DNA of 64,000 bases from Aquisphaera giovannonii (GCF_008087625.1 NZ_CP042997.1:4278001-4342000), one strand, 5' to 3'; counted from the first letter of the stretch, positions 22,001 through 31,539 are shown. Numbers and translations: made by a program. Notes: generated from the letters alone by a model not told the origin.

Positions 22001-23595
22001 TCTGGATCGAGGAGTTCCGCCCGATCGCCGCGCGGCTCTCCGTCCCGCTCCAGGCCCTCTTCCACGCCCGCGACCTCTCCGAGAGCGAGCGGGTCCTGGC
22101 GTCCACGGTCCTGGCGTCCTACGCCGCCGACCCGCCCCGGCAGCTCGCCGGCCTCCTGATGGACGCCGACCCCCGCGGGTTCGCGATCCTGCTCGCGGCC
22201 GCCCGCCGGCAGGAGGCCCGGATCACGCCGCTGCTCGAGGAGGAGCTGGCCCGGAGGCCCTCCCCCGGGGACCGGCCCGCCGAGCGCACCCGCCTCGCCG
22301 CCCGCCAGGCGCGTGCGGCGACCGCCCTTTACCTATTCGGCCGTCCCGACGAGGTCCTGAGCCGGCTCCGCCATTCGCCCGACCCGCAGCTCCGCAGCGA
22401 CCTCATCGTCGGCCTCCGCCCGATGGGCGCCGACCCCCGCACGCTCCTCGACGCGGCAAACGAGTTGGGGGCACGCGCCCGGGCGGCCCCGGCCATGGAG
22501 GAGGCGTCGATCCTCGACCCAACCACCTCGACGCGGCGGGCCCTGATCCTCGCGCTCGGCCATTACGACCCGGCCGAACTCGGCGAGGGGGGGCCGGGCT
22601 TCATCGAGCGTCTCGTCGCGACCTACCGCGAGGATCCCGATGCCGGCATCCACGGCGCGGCCGACTGGGCCCTCCGCCGATGGGGGCTCGGCGTCCGGCT
22701 CGACGCAATCGATGGCGAGCTCGGCAAGGCCAAGGCCCCGCCGGGCCGCGGCTGGTCGGTCAACTCGCAGGGGCAGACCTTCGCCCTGGTCCGCGGCCCG
22801 GTCGAGTTCGTCATGGGTTCGCCGCCGGAGGAGTGCCGCCAGGGGACGCTCGACATCCGCCATCGCCGCCTGATCCCCCGCGGCTACGCGATCGGGCTTA
22901 AGGAGGTCTCGCTCGCCGAGTTCCAGCGGTTCCTCGCCGAGAATCCGGGCGTCCGCCCGAACCTGGACCGGGCCTACGCGCCGGAGCTCGACGGCCCGAT
23001 GAGCGGGGTCTCCTGGTTCGACGCGGCGGCCTACTGCAACTGGCTCAGCCGCAAGGAGGGGCTCCGCGAGTACTACGAGCCCAACTCCCAGGGCTGGTAC
23101 GGCCCCGGCATGAGGGTGCGGGCCGACGCGGAGTCCCGCGACGGCTACCGCCTGCCCACGGAGGCCGAATGGGAGTTCGCCGGCCGCGCGGGCGCGGCCA
23201 CCGCCCGCTACTACGGCTCCGCCGACGACCTGCTCACGCACTACGCCTGGGGCAACATCACCTCCGACGGACACGCCTGGCCGCGGGGCCGGCTCCTCCC
23301 CAATGACCTCGGCCTCTTCGACACCCTGGGCAACGTCTACGAATGGTGCGAGGACCGCAGGTCGATCTCGCACGAAGGCCCCCAGGAGCCGCTCACCGTA
23401 GACCGGCTCGACCCCGGGGAGGTCGTCGAGAGGGACCAGGACTGCATGATCCGCGGCGGCGGGTTCGTGGACGTCGCGCGCGACCTCCGCATGCCCCAGC
23501 GCGCCTGGAACCGCCCCATCAACCAGCTCGGATCCTACGGATTCCGGATCGCCCGGACCCTCGTCTCCCCGCCCGCGCCGATCGCCGGCCGGTGA
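19018..23595 (+). CDS. Ser/Thr kinase - P-loop NTPase - FGE/C-lectin-fold protein
   Basis: This is a 1525-residue multidomain protein. A Hanks-type kinase comes first, with glycine loop GQGGFGLV (about 57), VALKLP lysine, HRDVKPGN (about 171) and DFGLA (about 191). A proline-rich linker follows (about 320-350). Next is a P-loop NTPase with GPSGCGKSS (about 413) and a Walker B-like strand VLIVLDQFEQW (about 487). A single hydrophobic segment lies near 820 and helical repeat-like sequence extends to about 1250. A C-terminal FGE-sulfatase domain begins near EFVMGSPPEE and includes SWFDAAAYCNWLS, YRLPTEAEWEFAG and GSYGFRIART. The cysteines that make FGE an oxidase are absent after RGGG, so ligand binding is more likely than formylglycine formation. 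ATG 19018 has GGGAG upstream; a GTG at 18976 is the alternative. Confidence 0.92.
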   Translation: MVDPWFDLTTQDRLEPLGEPTRALDQESPRRERDPEPPPRPAGLPRQVGRYRVVKLVGQGGFGLVCEAYDEQLKRRVALKLPHPHLVASQGDAELYLAEARMVAGLDHPGIVPVYDVGSTAEHPCYVVSKLIDGQNLAARMRRTHVTPSQAAELVARVAEALHHAHGKGLVHRDVKPGNILIDGQGRPYVVDFGLALRDQDVGKGSRYAGTPAYMSPEQAWGEGHRVDGRSDIFSLAVVFYELLTRRRPFRGEGREALLEQVTRHDPRPPRQVDESIPRELDRICLKALSKRASERYSTAMDMAEDLRLFLEKEARRIEEGEAAPPPAPSPSPPPPPPLATPMPPSRDSLPLSLLPVNIVPRGLRSFESRDSDFFLALLPGPRDREGLPESLRFWKTWVEAEADRSCPVGLIYGPSGCGKSSLVKAGLLPSLSRDVLKVYIEATPGETEARLLNSLRKQVPALGEALGLRDSLAAIRQGRLLPAGRKVLIVLDQFEQWLHARREDEGPALVQAMRQCDGERVCCIAMVRDDFWMAATRFMKAIEVRIVEGRNSMPVDLFDLGHAERVLAAYGRAYGRISGGPARRQREQAWFLREAVAGLAQDGKVVCVRLALLAEMMKDKPWTRSALAARGGTRGVGFAFLEENFGDAAARPEHRYHRKAARAVLAALLPGPGADIKGHMRSLADLREASGYAARPQDFEDLIRIFDLELRLISPTDPEGTGAEGPEPAASRGGPGGRYYQLTHDYLVHSLRDWLTHKKRETATGRAELCLEDRARLWESRPEGRSLPSFLEWLRIHAYTRAAARTAPQRAMLRRADIRYAAIGALCLAAAGAATWGGYEAAGRFRAGVLVGSLPASATSQHPSLKARFAAVRRWAGPQLRQILGAADPASQEYLHASLLLVDEYPSRVGYLGDRLLAASPGEVAVLREALAPHVPEVIARLRSVLETARPEDERLLPAAAALAGYRPDDPAWDAGAAKVARALLVTSPASIGVWIEEFRPIAARLSVPLQALFHARDLSESERVLASTVLASYAADPPRQLAGLLMDADPRGFAILLAAARRQEARITPLLEEELARRPSPGDRPAERTRLAARQARAATALYLFGRPDEVLSRLRHSPDPQLRSDLIVGLRPMGADPRTLLDAANELGARARAAPAMEEASILDPTTSTRRALILALGHYDPAELGEGGPGFIERLVATYREDPDAGIHGAADWALRRWGLGVRLDAIDGELGKAKAPPGRGWSVNSQGQTFALVRGPVEFVMGSPPEECRQGTLDIRHRRLIPRGYAIGLKEVSLAEFQRFLAENPGVRPNLDRAYAPELDGPMSGVSWFDAAAYCNWLSRKEGLREYYEPNSQGWYGPGMRVRADAESRDGYRLPTEAEWEFAGRAGAATARYYGSADDLLTHYAWGNITSDGHAWPRGRLLPNDLGLFDTLGNVYEWCEDRRSISHEGPQEPLTVDRLDPGEVVERDQDCMIRGGGFVDVARDLRMPQRAWNRPINQLGSYGFRIARTLVSPPAPIAGR

Positions 23596-23665
23596 CGACC
23601 CGGCCCGCCCGCGACGGCGGATCGCCGGCGAATGGCCTCCGCGCGTCGCGACGCCGAGATTCGCC

Positions 23666-25003
23666 CTACACCCTCGTGAAGACGGCCTCGCTCAGGACCC
23701 CGGTGCTGTCCGAGAAGGAGGGCTCCTCGATCCCCATGGAGTGGAGGATGCTCAGATAAAGATTCGACATGGGCGTGCCCGGCTGGCGCCAGTGGGTGCC
23801 ATGCTTGAGGCCCATGCCGGCGCCGCCGGCGAGGAGGGTGGGGAGGTTGGTCGGGTTGTGGGTCGTGCTCGCGCCGCTGCCGAAGAGCACGATGGTGTTG
23901 TCCAGGAGGCTCGCGCCGGCGTCCCTGTACTCGGCCAGCCGGCCCAGGAAGTGGGCGATCTGCTCGGCCAGGAACCGGTCGTAGCGGGCGAAGGCCGTCT
24001 GGCCGTCCTTGTCCTCGGCGTGCGAGAGGTTGTGATGCGTCGCGCCCAGGCCCAGCTTGATGGGGAAGGTGTCGCTGACCCCCATGCCGTCTTCCCGGCT
24101 GAGCATGAACGCGACCGACCGCGTGATGTCGGCGTCGAAGGCCAGGGCGATCAGGTCCAGCATGTTCCGGTAGTAGTCGCCCGGCGCCCCTTCCGAGGTC
24201 GCGTCGAGGTTCAGGTGGCCGTAGTCCTGGGCCTTGATCGGCACGTCGAGCCAGCGCTCGGAGGCGACCAGCCGGCCCTCGATCTCGTCGAGCGAGGTCA
24301 GGTACTGGTCCATCCGCTCGCCGTCGGACTTGCCGAGCTTCCGCCGCAGCGTCCTCGAGCTCTCGAGCACGGCGTCCACGAGCCGGAGCCGCCCTTGCAG
24401 CCGCTCGCGCTGGACGCCCTTCGCGGACGCATCGCCCCGGAAGAGGCGGTTGAAGACGCGACGAGGGTTGTTTTCCGCCGGGATCGGCTTCCCTTCCCCG
24501 TTGTACGAGATCGTCCCGGTGCGAGAGAGGAAGCCCACGCCGGCGTCGATCGACAGCACGAGCGACGGCTGGCGGCAATCCTTCTTCGTGTGCTGCGCGA
24601 TCACCTGGTCGAGCGAGACGGTGTTGTACGCGCCCGGCTTCGGGTCGTGCAGCGGAGCGCCGGTGAGCCACATGTCCGAGCAGATATGCGAGTCCGCCTT
24701 CGACCCGTTGGGGTGCTGCAATCCGCCCAGGAAGCTGATCCGGTCGCGGAAGGGACGGAGCGGCTCGGTGGACTTGCCGAGCTCGAAGTCCTTGCCCTCC
24801 TTCGCGGGGAACCAGCTCCATTCCGGGATGCCGTGCCTGGCGTTCGGCAGCGACATGCCGTTGGCCGTGTACAGCGCGCAGAAGCGTCGGGGCGGACGCC
24901 TCGCCGCCTCGCCCCCCATGGCCTCCAGGTACGGGAGCGAGAGGGTCACGCCGGCGAGGCCCTTCAGCACGGTGCGGCGGTCGAGTGGGGCGGGGGCGGG
25001 CAT
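23666..25003 (-). CDS. Tat-exported DUF1552 protein
   Basis: This gene encodes 445 residues of the DUF1552 family, a planctomycete and acidobacterial family of unknown activity that is regularly encoded beside DUF1592 proteins. The N-terminus has a Tat motif ([23 protein letters not shown]). Conserved stretches include [33 protein letters not shown] and [12 protein letters not shown] near the C-terminus, the last typical of this alkaline-phosphatase-like fold. ATG 25003 is used because a GGAG lies about eight bases upstream and the Tat motif follows. A GTG at 25054 overlapping the DUF1592 stop as GTGA is an alternative that would add 17 residues. It is transcribed with the DUF1592 gene. Confidence 0.9.
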   Translation of the reverse strand: MPAPAPLDRRTVLKGLAGVTLSLPYLEAMGGEAARRPPRRFCALYTANGMSLPNARHGIPEWSWFPAKEGKDFELGKSTEPLRPFRDRISFLGGLQHPNGSKADSHICSDMWLTGAPLHDPKPGAYNTVSLDQVIAQHTKKDCRQPSLVLSIDAGVGFLSRTGTISYNGEGKPIPAENNPRRVFNRLFRGDASAKGVQRERLQGRLRLVDAVLESSRTLRRKLGKSDGERMDQYLTSLDEIEGRLVASERWLDVPIKAQDYGHLNLDATSEGAPGDYYRNMLDLIALAFDADITRSVAFMLSREDGMGVSDTFPIKLGLGATHHNLSHAEDKDGQTAFARYDRFLAEQIAHFLGRLAEYRDAGASLLDNTIVLFGSGASTTHNPTNLPTLLAGGAGMGLKHGTHWRQPGTPMSNLYLSILHSMGIEEPSFSDSTGVLSEAVFTRV

Positions 25004-25050
25004 GGGTTCGGCTCCGGTCCAGGAGGAGGGATGAGGAGGCGAGGCGTGGT

Positions 25051-28000
25051 TCACTTCTTCAGGAAGGCATCGCTCTTCACGACGAACTCGAGCAGGTCCC
25101 GCATGCGGCGGTCGCCCGGCACGCCCTTGCGGGCCTCCGCCCTGAAGGATTCGAGCTCCGCATAGGTCAGGCTGCGCCCGACGGCGAAGCCGGCGAGGTG
25201 CTTCAGGAAGCTGAAGACGATCCGGTCCATCCGATCGGCCAGCAAGTGCGCCTTCAGGCCTTCCAGGCCCCGTACGCCCGTGCCGTCGGGGAGGGTCGAG
25301 CCGGCATCGATCGGGGCGTCGCGGAAGCGGCCCGCGGCGTCATACGGCTCGAACGGGAGGCCCCACGGATCGATGCCGGAGTGGCACTTGACGCAACCGG
25401 GCTGGCTCCGATGCCGCTCCAGCTTCTGGCGCAAGGTCAGCCGAGAGCCGTCGTCCTCAGGGAGCTTCGGGACGTTGGGGGGCGGGTCGTCGGGCGGCTC
25501 GGCGATGACCTTCCGGGCGAACCACGCCCCGCGCTTGACGGGATTGGCCTCTCGGCCGTCGGAGAGGCCGGACAGGATCGCGGCCTGGCAGAGGATGCCG
25601 CCGAGGTGCGGATCGCCGTGACGGATCGGCGCGAACGCGAGCCCGCCCTCGCCGCGATCGGCGAGGCCGTAATACGAGGCCACGGCGTCGTTCGCGATCA
25701 GGAATTCGGAATCGACGAGCTCCCGGATCGGGCGGTTGTGCCGGATCAAGTGCTCGACGAACCGGACCGGCTCGTTGCGGAGCTCCGCCTTCATCTCCCG
25801 CGTGAGCCGGGGATAGCGGCCGCCGTCGATCGCGACGACGTCGAACCTGTCCAGGCCCAGCCACTGCGAGACGAACTCCTGCATCGCCAGCCCGAAACGC
25901 GGATCGGCGACCATCCGCTCGACTTCCCCGTCGAGCGAGCGCCGGAGCTGCCCCGCCGCCGCCAGGTCCAGCGTCAGGGCGTCCGGCGGGCCGTTCCCGA
26001 GGAAGAACGAGAGCTTGGACGCGAGCTCGTACTCAGTCAGGTCCTCGGCCTCCGGCCCGGAGCTCTCCTCGATCACGAAGAGGAATTGCGGCGAGGTCAG
26101 CACGACCGCGAGCGCGTCCTTGAGGCTCGCCCGGAATTCCTTCCTCTCGGCGTACGCGCGCCGCCAGACGTCCATCAGCACGACGAGCTCCTCATCCCGC
26201 ACGGGCCGCCGATAGGCCCGCGTGGCGAACGACCGGAGCACCTCGCCGGCGTAGGCCTCCGGTTCGTTGCGTCGAGGAGAGTCGATGAGGATGTCCCGAT
26301 GCGTCTTCGGGGGCCACTCCGAATAGTACGGCCCCTCGAACTCGACCGAGCGGACGAGCAGGCGCGGCATGTCGCGGCCGTCGGTGAACTCGCTGCGGAC
26401 GGCGATCTCGCGGATGCCGGCCAGGTAATTCACGTTGTCCGGTTCGACGTCCGGGCTGGGGAAGTCGTTGATCGGCCCCGAGAAGACGAAGTCGCGCGCC
26501 GGGCCCGCGGGGACGGCCTGCGCCTCGCCGACGCGGCGGAGAGTGCTCCCGCAATCGCGACGCAGGCCGAGATGCACGCCCAGCCAGGGGGACCGCCGCT
26601 CGAAGGCCGCGAACCGTCGCCCGAGCTCGCTCCCCTCGTCGACGCGACGTAACGCCAGCCGCAAGGTGCCCTTCTCGCCATGCCGGGCCTTGATGCGATG
26701 TACACCGGCCTCGAGGCGGACGACGAGGAAGCCGCGGGCCGCCTCGGCGTCCGGCTTGGCCTCGGGGAGGTCGCCCGAGAACTCGCGGTCGTCGATCCGC
26801 AGGACGAGCTTCCCCTTGCCGGCCCCCGCGGCGCCTGCCGCGTCGATCCGGTAGATCCCGGGCTCGGCGATCGCGACGGCCGCGGCGCCGGACCGATCGG
26901 GCGTGACCTCGGCGGCGGCCCTTCCTGCCGCGGGGGGCGTTCCCGCCTCCAGGAGGAGGCCGTCGTCGTAACGCGCCGCCCGGACCGTGACCCGGAAGTT
27001 GCCGCCGTCCGGCAGCTCGCGGACGGCGATCTTGAAGTTCGCCATCGGCCCGTATGTGTTGGCGATGCCGTTGACGACCGGGCCCGGGATCGCCGGCCGC
27101 AGGAGCAGTCCCTCGGGCACTGCCTCGAACGGCTCGCCCTTCGGATAGCCGGTCGTCCCCCGGACGCAGGCGAAGACCGCGTGAGCGAGGCCGTCGAACT
27201 TCCTCCACTTGCGGATCGTGTCGTTGCCGACGTACCCCTCGAGGAACTCGTACTTCGTCCGCATGCGGAACGGGGTGAAGGCGAAGGGTTTCCCGGGCGT
27301 GAGCTCCGTCACCGCGAAGTCCTCGTTGTCCAGCAGCGCGCTGAAGGCCCCGAGGACCAGCGTGTCCGGGCACGGCCTGAGATTGACCTTCCGCCCGAGG
27401 TCCACCCGGAAATTCTGGATCGCCGGCCGGGCCGTGTCATCGACCAGGCAGAGGTCGATCGCCTTCGCGGCGATGTCGAAGTAGGCCTCGGCCTGCAGCG
27501 GCGAGAGGACCATCGCCCCGGCGTTGTTGGAGAAACCGTCCTTGCTGAGGGCATCCGGCGGCAGGCCCTCGGTCAGGTCCTCGTCGAGGCCCAGCAGGGC
27601 CCGCAGCGCATTGCGATACTGCGGCACCGTGAGCCGGCGCACCGAGCCGTTGCGCTCGGCCTGCCTGGCCAGGGCCGCGTCGATCGTCCGACCGGCCCAC
27701 TCGGCGACCTTCGCCCGATCGGCCTCGGCCGGTTGCGGTTCGTCGGCCGGCGGCATCGACTCCTCGACGAGTTGCTTCCGGGCGCGGGTCCACACGCGTA
27801 GCTGCGAATCATCCGGGTCTTCGGAGAGCCGATCCACGCGGATCCCGCCCTTCATCATCCCGGCGTCGTGGCAGCGGGCGCAGTGGCGATCCAGGAACGG
27901 CTTCACGACGTCCCGGAAAGTTCCGCCGACGCCCCGCTCCGTCACCGCGGGCGGCGACTCGTCGCCCCCGCCACGGGCGTCCGCCGGGAGGATCCAACAA

Positions 28001-28056
28001 ATTGCCAACAAAAATCCGAAATGCGACGGGTGGCGTCTCTGCTGTCGTATGTCCAT
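25051..28056 (-). CDS. DUF1592 domain cytochrome-like exported protein
   Basis: This is a 1001-residue planctomycete protein. After a signal sequence ([16 protein letters not shown]) comes a PSCyt1-type domain with a haem c motif, HCARCH near residue 60. A DUF1587 domain follows ([20 protein letters not shown]), then a beta-rich middle that may bind carbohydrate. The C-terminal third holds DUF1595 ([20 protein letters not shown]), DUF1592 ([16 protein letters not shown]), DUF1588 with a second haem motif CVKCH, and DUF1585 ([13 protein letters not shown]). Electron transfer linked to polymer breakdown has been proposed for such families but is not established. ATG 28056 is preferred over the GTG at 28065 because AGGTGG stands at good distance. 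The divergent PAS-AraC gene may regulate it. Confidence 0.93.
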   Translation of the reverse strand: MDIRQQRRHPSHFGFLLAICWILPADARGGGDESPPAVTERGVGGTFRDVVKPFLDRHCARCHDAGMMKGGIRVDRLSEDPDDSQLRVWTRARKQLVEESMPPADEPQPAEADRAKVAEWAGRTIDAALARQAERNGSVRRLTVPQYRNALRALLGLDEDLTEGLPPDALSKDGFSNNAGAMVLSPLQAEAYFDIAAKAIDLCLVDDTARPAIQNFRVDLGRKVNLRPCPDTLVLGAFSALLDNEDFAVTELTPGKPFAFTPFRMRTKYEFLEGYVGNDTIRKWRKFDGLAHAVFACVRGTTGYPKGEPFEAVPEGLLLRPAIPGPVVNGIANTYGPMANFKIAVRELPDGGNFRVTVRAARYDDGLLLEAGTPPAAGRAAAEVTPDRSGAAAVAIAEPGIYRIDAAGAAGAGKGKLVLRIDDREFSGDLPEAKPDAEAARGFLVVRLEAGVHRIKARHGEKGTLRLALRRVDEGSELGRRFAAFERRSPWLGVHLGLRRDCGSTLRRVGEAQAVPAGPARDFVFSGPINDFPSPDVEPDNVNYLAGIREIAVRSEFTDGRDMPRLLVRSVEFEGPYYSEWPPKTHRDILIDSPRRNEPEAYAGEVLRSFATRAYRRPVRDEELVVLMDVWRRAYAERKEFRASLKDALAVVLTSPQFLFVIEESSGPEAEDLTEYELASKLSFFLGNGPPDALTLDLAAAGQLRRSLDGEVERMVADPRFGLAMQEFVSQWLGLDRFDVVAIDGGRYPRLTREMKAELRNEPVRFVEHLIRHNRPIRELVDSEFLIANDAVASYYGLADRGEGGLAFAPIRHGDPHLGGILCQAAILSGLSDGREANPVKRGAWFARKVIAEPPDDPPPNVPKLPEDDGSRLTLRQKLERHRSQPGCVKCHSGIDPWGLPFEPYDAAGRFRDAPIDAGSTLPDGTGVRGLEGLKAHLLADRMDRIVFSFLKHLAGFAVGRSLTYAELESFRAEARKGVPGDRRMRDLLEFVVKSDAFLKK

Positions 28057-28194
28057 GGCTGCCACCTGGGTCGTTGTCGCGGGGGCTTGTCGGGAACCGG
28101 ATCGCGGCGGCGATGACGCGCCGGCCCCGTCGGGTAGGGGCTAGAGCATGGGCGACTGACGGGATTAGCATAGCCGGGGTCAGGGTTCCCGGTC

Positions 28195-28225
28195 TTGTAG
28201 CGACCGCCCCGCTTTTTGGTAAAAT
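28195..28225 (+). promoter_or_regulatory. Candidate sigma-70-type promoter for PAS-AraC gene
   Basis: TTGTAG (28195-28200) and TAAAAT (28220-28225) are separated by 19 bases in an otherwise GC-rich intergenic region, about 70 bp ahead of the regulator's ATG. The spacing is longer than ideal and the -35 match is partial, so this is tentative. Confidence 0.35.
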
Positions 28226-28297
28226 CGCGACATCGAACGGGGCCGAAGATGGCCCCGCCGTGCATTCGGCTCGTCCCCGCATCCTCGGTGATCCGCC

Positions 28298-29089
28298 ATG
28301 AGCCGACGATCCCCTCGCCCCGGCGATCCGCGAGAGTCCGGAGTCGAGTCCTTCGAGCGGTTCGTCGAGGCATTGGCGCCGGGGAGCCAGTTCCACGTCG
28401 CGCTCAACCACCTGGCGGACACGCGGGTTGTGGTGAAGGACCGTCGCGGGCGATTCCTCTGGGTGAGCGACAACGTCCCGGCGCGGCACGGCTACGCCAG
28501 CGGTCGGGAGATGCTCGGCCTGACGGACGTGGACATCAACCCGAAGGAGCTGGCTGCGGTCTACGGACAGGACGACACCTCCGTGCTGCGGACGGGCAGG
28601 CCGATCCTGGGCAAGACGGAGATCGCCTTCGACGAGGCGGGCCTCCCCGCGTGGTTCCTCGTCAACAAGCTGCCGCTGCGGGACCGTCGCCGGCGGGTGG
28701 TCGGGCTGATCGCGACGATCCAGGACATCCCCGAGGGGCGGACGCTCCCCTCGCCCGGGGGCGAGCTCCGGACGGTGATCGACGCGATCCGTTCTCAGCT
28801 CGACCGGCCGCTCCGGATCGGCGACCTGGCGAGCCTGATCCACGTCTCGGCCCGGCAACTGGAGCGACGATTCCTGCAGGCCACGGGCCTCACTCCTTCC
28901 CGTTATATCGCCCGGTGCCGCATCGCCGAGGCCTGTCGTCGGCTCCGCGACACGGACGAGCCCGTGGGGCGAATCGCCGTCGCCGTGGGCTTCTACGACC
29001 AGAGCGCCTTCACGAAGGTCTTCCGGCGACAGCTCGGCCTCACGCCGCTCCAGTTCCGCCGATCACGGTCGCGGTCGTCGGGGGCGTGA
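28298..29089 (+). CDS. PAS domain AraC-family transcriptional regulator
   Basis: This gene encodes 263 residues. The N-terminal half is a PAS domain (HLADTRVVVKDRRGRFLWVSDNVPARHGY, then GLIATIQDIPEG). The C-terminal 100 residues are an AraC double helix-turn-helix with IGDLASLIHVSARQLERRF and the second helix pair IAVAVGFYDQSAFTKVFRRQLGLTPLQFR, both well conserved. It should bind DNA in response to a signal sensed by PAS; the ligand cannot be told. It is divergent from the DUF1592/DUF1552 genes, with about 240 bp between the starts. That is the usual position of a local regulator, so control of that pair is a reasonable guess. Its 3' end lies 9 bp from the convergent DUF4058 gene. Confidence 0.92.
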   Translation: MSRRSPRPGDPRESGVESFERFVEALAPGSQFHVALNHLADTRVVVKDRRGRFLWVSDNVPARHGYASGREMLGLTDVDINPKELAAVYGQDDTSVLRTGRPILGKTEIAFDEAGLPAWFLVNKLPLRDRRRRVVGLIATIQDIPEGRTLPSPGGELRTVIDAIRSQLDRPLRIGDLASLIHVSARQLERRFLQATGLTPSRYIARCRIAEACRRLRDTDEPVGRIAVAVGFYDQSAFTKVFRRQLGLTPLQFRRSRSRSSGA

Positions 29090-29098
29090 TCGGCCGCG

Positions 29099-29833
29099 TC
29101 AAGCGATGCGGAGGTTGCGGCAGGCATCCTCGTAAGTCGCCTCGAGGTCGAGCGGGACAGCCAGCTCGTCCGCCAGCCACAGGGGGAGGGTCGGCAGCGC
29201 CTGGCCGAGGATGAGCGGACAGGCCCAGGTCTGCAAGCGGGCGGCTCCTCCGATCCGCCGCCAGCGGCAGGCCGCGGCGTAGATCGCGGGCGCCTCGGTG
29301 GCCGGGGAGGGGTTGGCGTGAGCCACCAGGTCCAGCAACTCCTCGTACAAGTCGAATTGCCGCGTGGTGACGACGTCCACGATGGCGACCGAGACCTGCT
29401 CCCGGAGCAATGCGGCGCACTTCGCGACGAGGAGCCGACGGCTATCGGGACGATCCTTGTTCGACGGGGCGATGATCTCCACGGCGGCCACGAGGCGGCG
29501 GTCTTCCTCGGTGTCGTAAATCCGCACCTCATATTCGTCCTGATCCGCCAGTTCCGTAGCCACCTCGATCGTCGCGCGCGGGGGCGCCCAGACGGCCGTC
29601 GCCACACCGCCTTCGTCCGGGGCCGTCCGCGGACGGCCGCCGGCGGAGACTTCCTCATGCGACCCCACGTCAACCTCGAAAGTGCCCCCGAGATGAACGC
29701 TCGGGGCCGCGGCGTAACGCGCCGGTAGCCTCCGGTTCAGGTCCGTCACCATCACGGCCGGCCACATGCCGTGCAAGCCGTCCCAGGATCTCTTCCTGGT
29801 GAGCGGCGGTCGGAAGTGGTCGCGGAGCGGCAT
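29099..29833 (-). CDS. DUF4058 family protein
   Basis: This gene encodes 244 residues of the DUF4058 family, found mainly in planctomycetes and cyanobacteria, with no established function. Family-typical segments are MPLRDHFRPPL at the start, VEIIAPSNKDRPDSR in the middle and the WRRIGGAARLQTWACPL and LEATYEDACRNLRI regions at the end. The fold is predicted to be related to PD-(D/E)xK nucleases; the VAAVEIIAPSNK strand would fit that, but this is inference. ATG 29833 has GGAGGA six bases upstream. The preceding gene ends 16 bp away on the same strand, so the two are likely cotranscribed. Confidence 0.88.
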   Translation of the reverse strand: MPLRDHFRPPLTRKRSWDGLHGMWPAVMVTDLNRRLPARYAAAPSVHLGGTFEVDVGSHEEVSAGGRPRTAPDEGGVATAVWAPPRATIEVATELADQDEYEVRIYDTEEDRRLVAAVEIIAPSNKDRPDSRRLLVAKCAALLREQVSVAIVDVVTTRQFDLYEELLDLVAHANPSPATEAPAIYAAACRWRRIGGAARLQTWACPLILGQALPTLPLWLADELAVPLDLEATYEDACRNLRIA

Positions 29834-29849
29834 GGTGAATCCTCCGAGG

Positions 29850-30476
29850 TTACTCGCCCGTCTCGGTTCGTCCCGCGACTTCCGCCGATGACGCCCCCTG
29901 ATCCGCCCCGGGCGGGCCCTCCTCCGGGCCCGGGAGCGATTCCGGGGCGACTGTTACCCGCTGGACGTTGACCCCCAGGTCCTTCATGAATTCCTTCAGG
30001 AAGCGGTAGTAGCCCTGAGGGTGCATGTTCTTCGATCGCCAGATCGAGAGCGAACTGAGGATCGTCCGCAAGACCCCGATCAGGTCTTCCTTGGCGGGGA
30101 GCCCGTTCTGCTCCGCGAAGCGCCGCCAGTTGCTGCGGATGTTCCGGGCGACGAGATCCTCCTCATCCCGATCAAGCGCAGCAACCGCCCCGGGTTCGGG
30201 CTCGGGCTCCGGGAGCGGGGAGAGCGTCCCCTGGCGCATCCGGAGGATCATGTGTTCAATCGCCTCCTCGACCTCGTCGTCGGTCATCTCTCCGCCGGAC
30301 ATCACGTAGGACTCGTAGATGCCCACCTCCGTCCGGAAGATCCACGGCGTGAGCGCGGCCGTCTTGTACTTGTTGCCGGCGTACGCGAGCGACTCGTGCG
30401 AGCGGGACCGCTCCGCCCGCTTCTTGAGCTTGGCCTTGCGTTTCTGATCGCGGCTGAGGCGGTTGTTCTTGGCCAT
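29850..30476 (-). CDS. Hypothetical protein with basic N-terminus
   Basis: This gene encodes 208 residues of unknown family. The first 30 residues are strongly basic (RLSRDQKRKAKLKKRAERSR), possibly nucleic-acid binding. A hydrophilic middle follows with a Pro-Glu repeat (LPEPEPEPGA, about residue 95), then a helical segment (NIRSNWRRFAEQNGLPAKEDLIGVLR) and an acidic tail. No signal peptide or membrane helix is seen, so it is probably cytoplasmic. ATG 30476 begins MAKNNRLSRDQ; the longer frame from 30509 lacks support. It lies between the aldo/keto reductase and DUF4058 genes on the same strand with short gaps, but a functional link is not evident. Confidence 0.75.
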   Translation of the reverse strand: MAKNNRLSRDQKRKAKLKKRAERSRSHESLAYAGNKYKTAALTPWIFRTEVGIYESYVMSGGEMTDDEVEEAIEHMILRMRQGTLSPLPEPEPEPGAVAALDRDEEDLVARNIRSNWRRFAEQNGLPAKEDLIGVLRTILSSLSIWRSKNMHPQGYYRFLKEFMKDLGVNVQRVTVAPESLPGPEEGPPGADQGASSAEVAGRTETGE

Positions 30477-30537
30477 GAGATGACTCCCCAGGTCCTGGCC
30501 CCGCCTCACGTCGCACGGGCAGGGCGACGGGGCCAGC

Positions 30538-31539
30538 CTACCGCCCGATCGGCCGGCGGGGCAAGCTCCACCACGCCGCGTCGAAGGCAGCCTTCGTCTC
30601 GTCGTCGAGGGTCAGGTCGGCGGCCGGCAAGGTGGCGTCGAGCTGCTCCGGGCGGCTGGCGCCGACGATGGCGGACGTGATGCCCGGCTGCGCGAGGACC
30701 CACGCGACGCTCGCCGTCGCGACGTCCAGGCCGCGGGACTCGCAGGCGGCCTTAAGAGCCGCGACGGCCTCGAACTGCGCCGCGTGCCAGTACCGCTCGC
30801 GGTAGAGCTCGCCGGCGGCGCCCATGGTGAACCGCGTGCCGGGCTCGGGCGGGGCGTCCCCCCTGTGCTTGCCGGTGAGCATGCCGCCGGCGAGCGGGTT
30901 GTAGACGATCACGCCGACGCCCCGGTCGCGGCAGAGGGGCAGCAGCTCCGGCTCGATCTCCCGGTAGAGGGCGTTGTACCTCGGCTGGACGCAGTCGTAC
31001 CGCGCCAGGCCGTCGCGCTCGCTGACCCCGAGCGCCAGGGCGAGCTGCCAGGCCGGGTAATTCGAGCAGCCGACGTAGAGGACCTTCCCCGCGCGGACGA
31101 GGTCGTCGAAGGCCCGGAGGGTCTCCTCGATGGGCGTCTCGGGGTCGGGGAAATGGGACTGGTAGAGGTCGATGCGGTCGGTCCGAAGGCGCTTCAGGCT
31201 CTTCTCGCAGGCCGCGACGATGTGCCGCCGCGAAAGCCCCTCGTCATTCGGTCCGTGTCCGACGCGGAGCCGGCATTTGGTCGCCACGACGAGCTCATCC
31301 CGACGCCCCGGCGCGTCGGCCAGCCAGCGGCCGATGACTTCCTCCGTCCGCCCGGCCGTCTCCGGAGACACGGGCAGAGGATAGCAGTCCGCCGTGTCGA
31401 GGAACGTGACGCCCCCCTCGCACGCCTTCTCGAGGATCCGGAACGATGTCTCCTCGTCGCACTGGCCCGCGAACGTCATCGTCCCGAGGCAGATGCTGGA
31501 GACCTTCAACCCCGTCCGCCCCACCCGACGCTGCTGCAT
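30538..31539 (-). CDS. Aldo/keto reductase
   Basis: This gene encodes 333 residues of the aldo/keto reductase superfamily, NADPH-dependent oxidoreductases with a TIM barrel. The catalytic set is visible: Asp and Tyr in FLDTADCY, Lys in VVATKC and His in YQSHFPDP. The C-terminal coenzyme-binding part includes GVIVYNPLAGGMLTGKH and TSAIVGASRPEQL. Sequence style resembles the YghZ/potassium-channel beta-subunit branch, where substrates are small aldehydes; the actual substrate is unknown. ATG 31539 (MQQRRVGRTGLKVSSICLGTM) has a strong GGGGAGGA seven bases upstream, which decides the start against longer frames reaching 31800. Confidence 0.95.
   Translation of the reverse strand: MQQRRVGRTGLKVSSICLGTMTFAGQCDEETSFRILEKACEGGVTFLDTADCYPLPVSPETAGRTEEVIGRWLADAPGRRDELVVATKCRLRVGHGPNDEGLSRRHIVAACEKSLKRLRTDRIDLYQSHFPDPETPIEETLRAFDDLVRAGKVLYVGCSNYPAWQLALALGVSERDGLARYDCVQPRYNALYREIEPELLPLCRDRGVGVIVYNPLAGGMLTGKHRGDAPPEPGTRFTMGAAGELYRERYWHAAQFEAVAALKAACESRGLDVATASVAWVLAQPGITSAIVGASRPEQLDATLPAADLTLDDETKAAFDAAWWSLPRRPIGR

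Noticed and set aside
18961-22065. A 1034-codon open frame on the minus strand
   Set aside because: It lies opposite the kinase-NTPase-FGE gene, whose frame has clear domains. The mirror has none.
22800-23595. Active formylglycine-generating enzyme
   Set aside because: The fold is clear, but the paired cysteines of the active site after the RGGG motif are missing, so enzymatic activity was not claimed.
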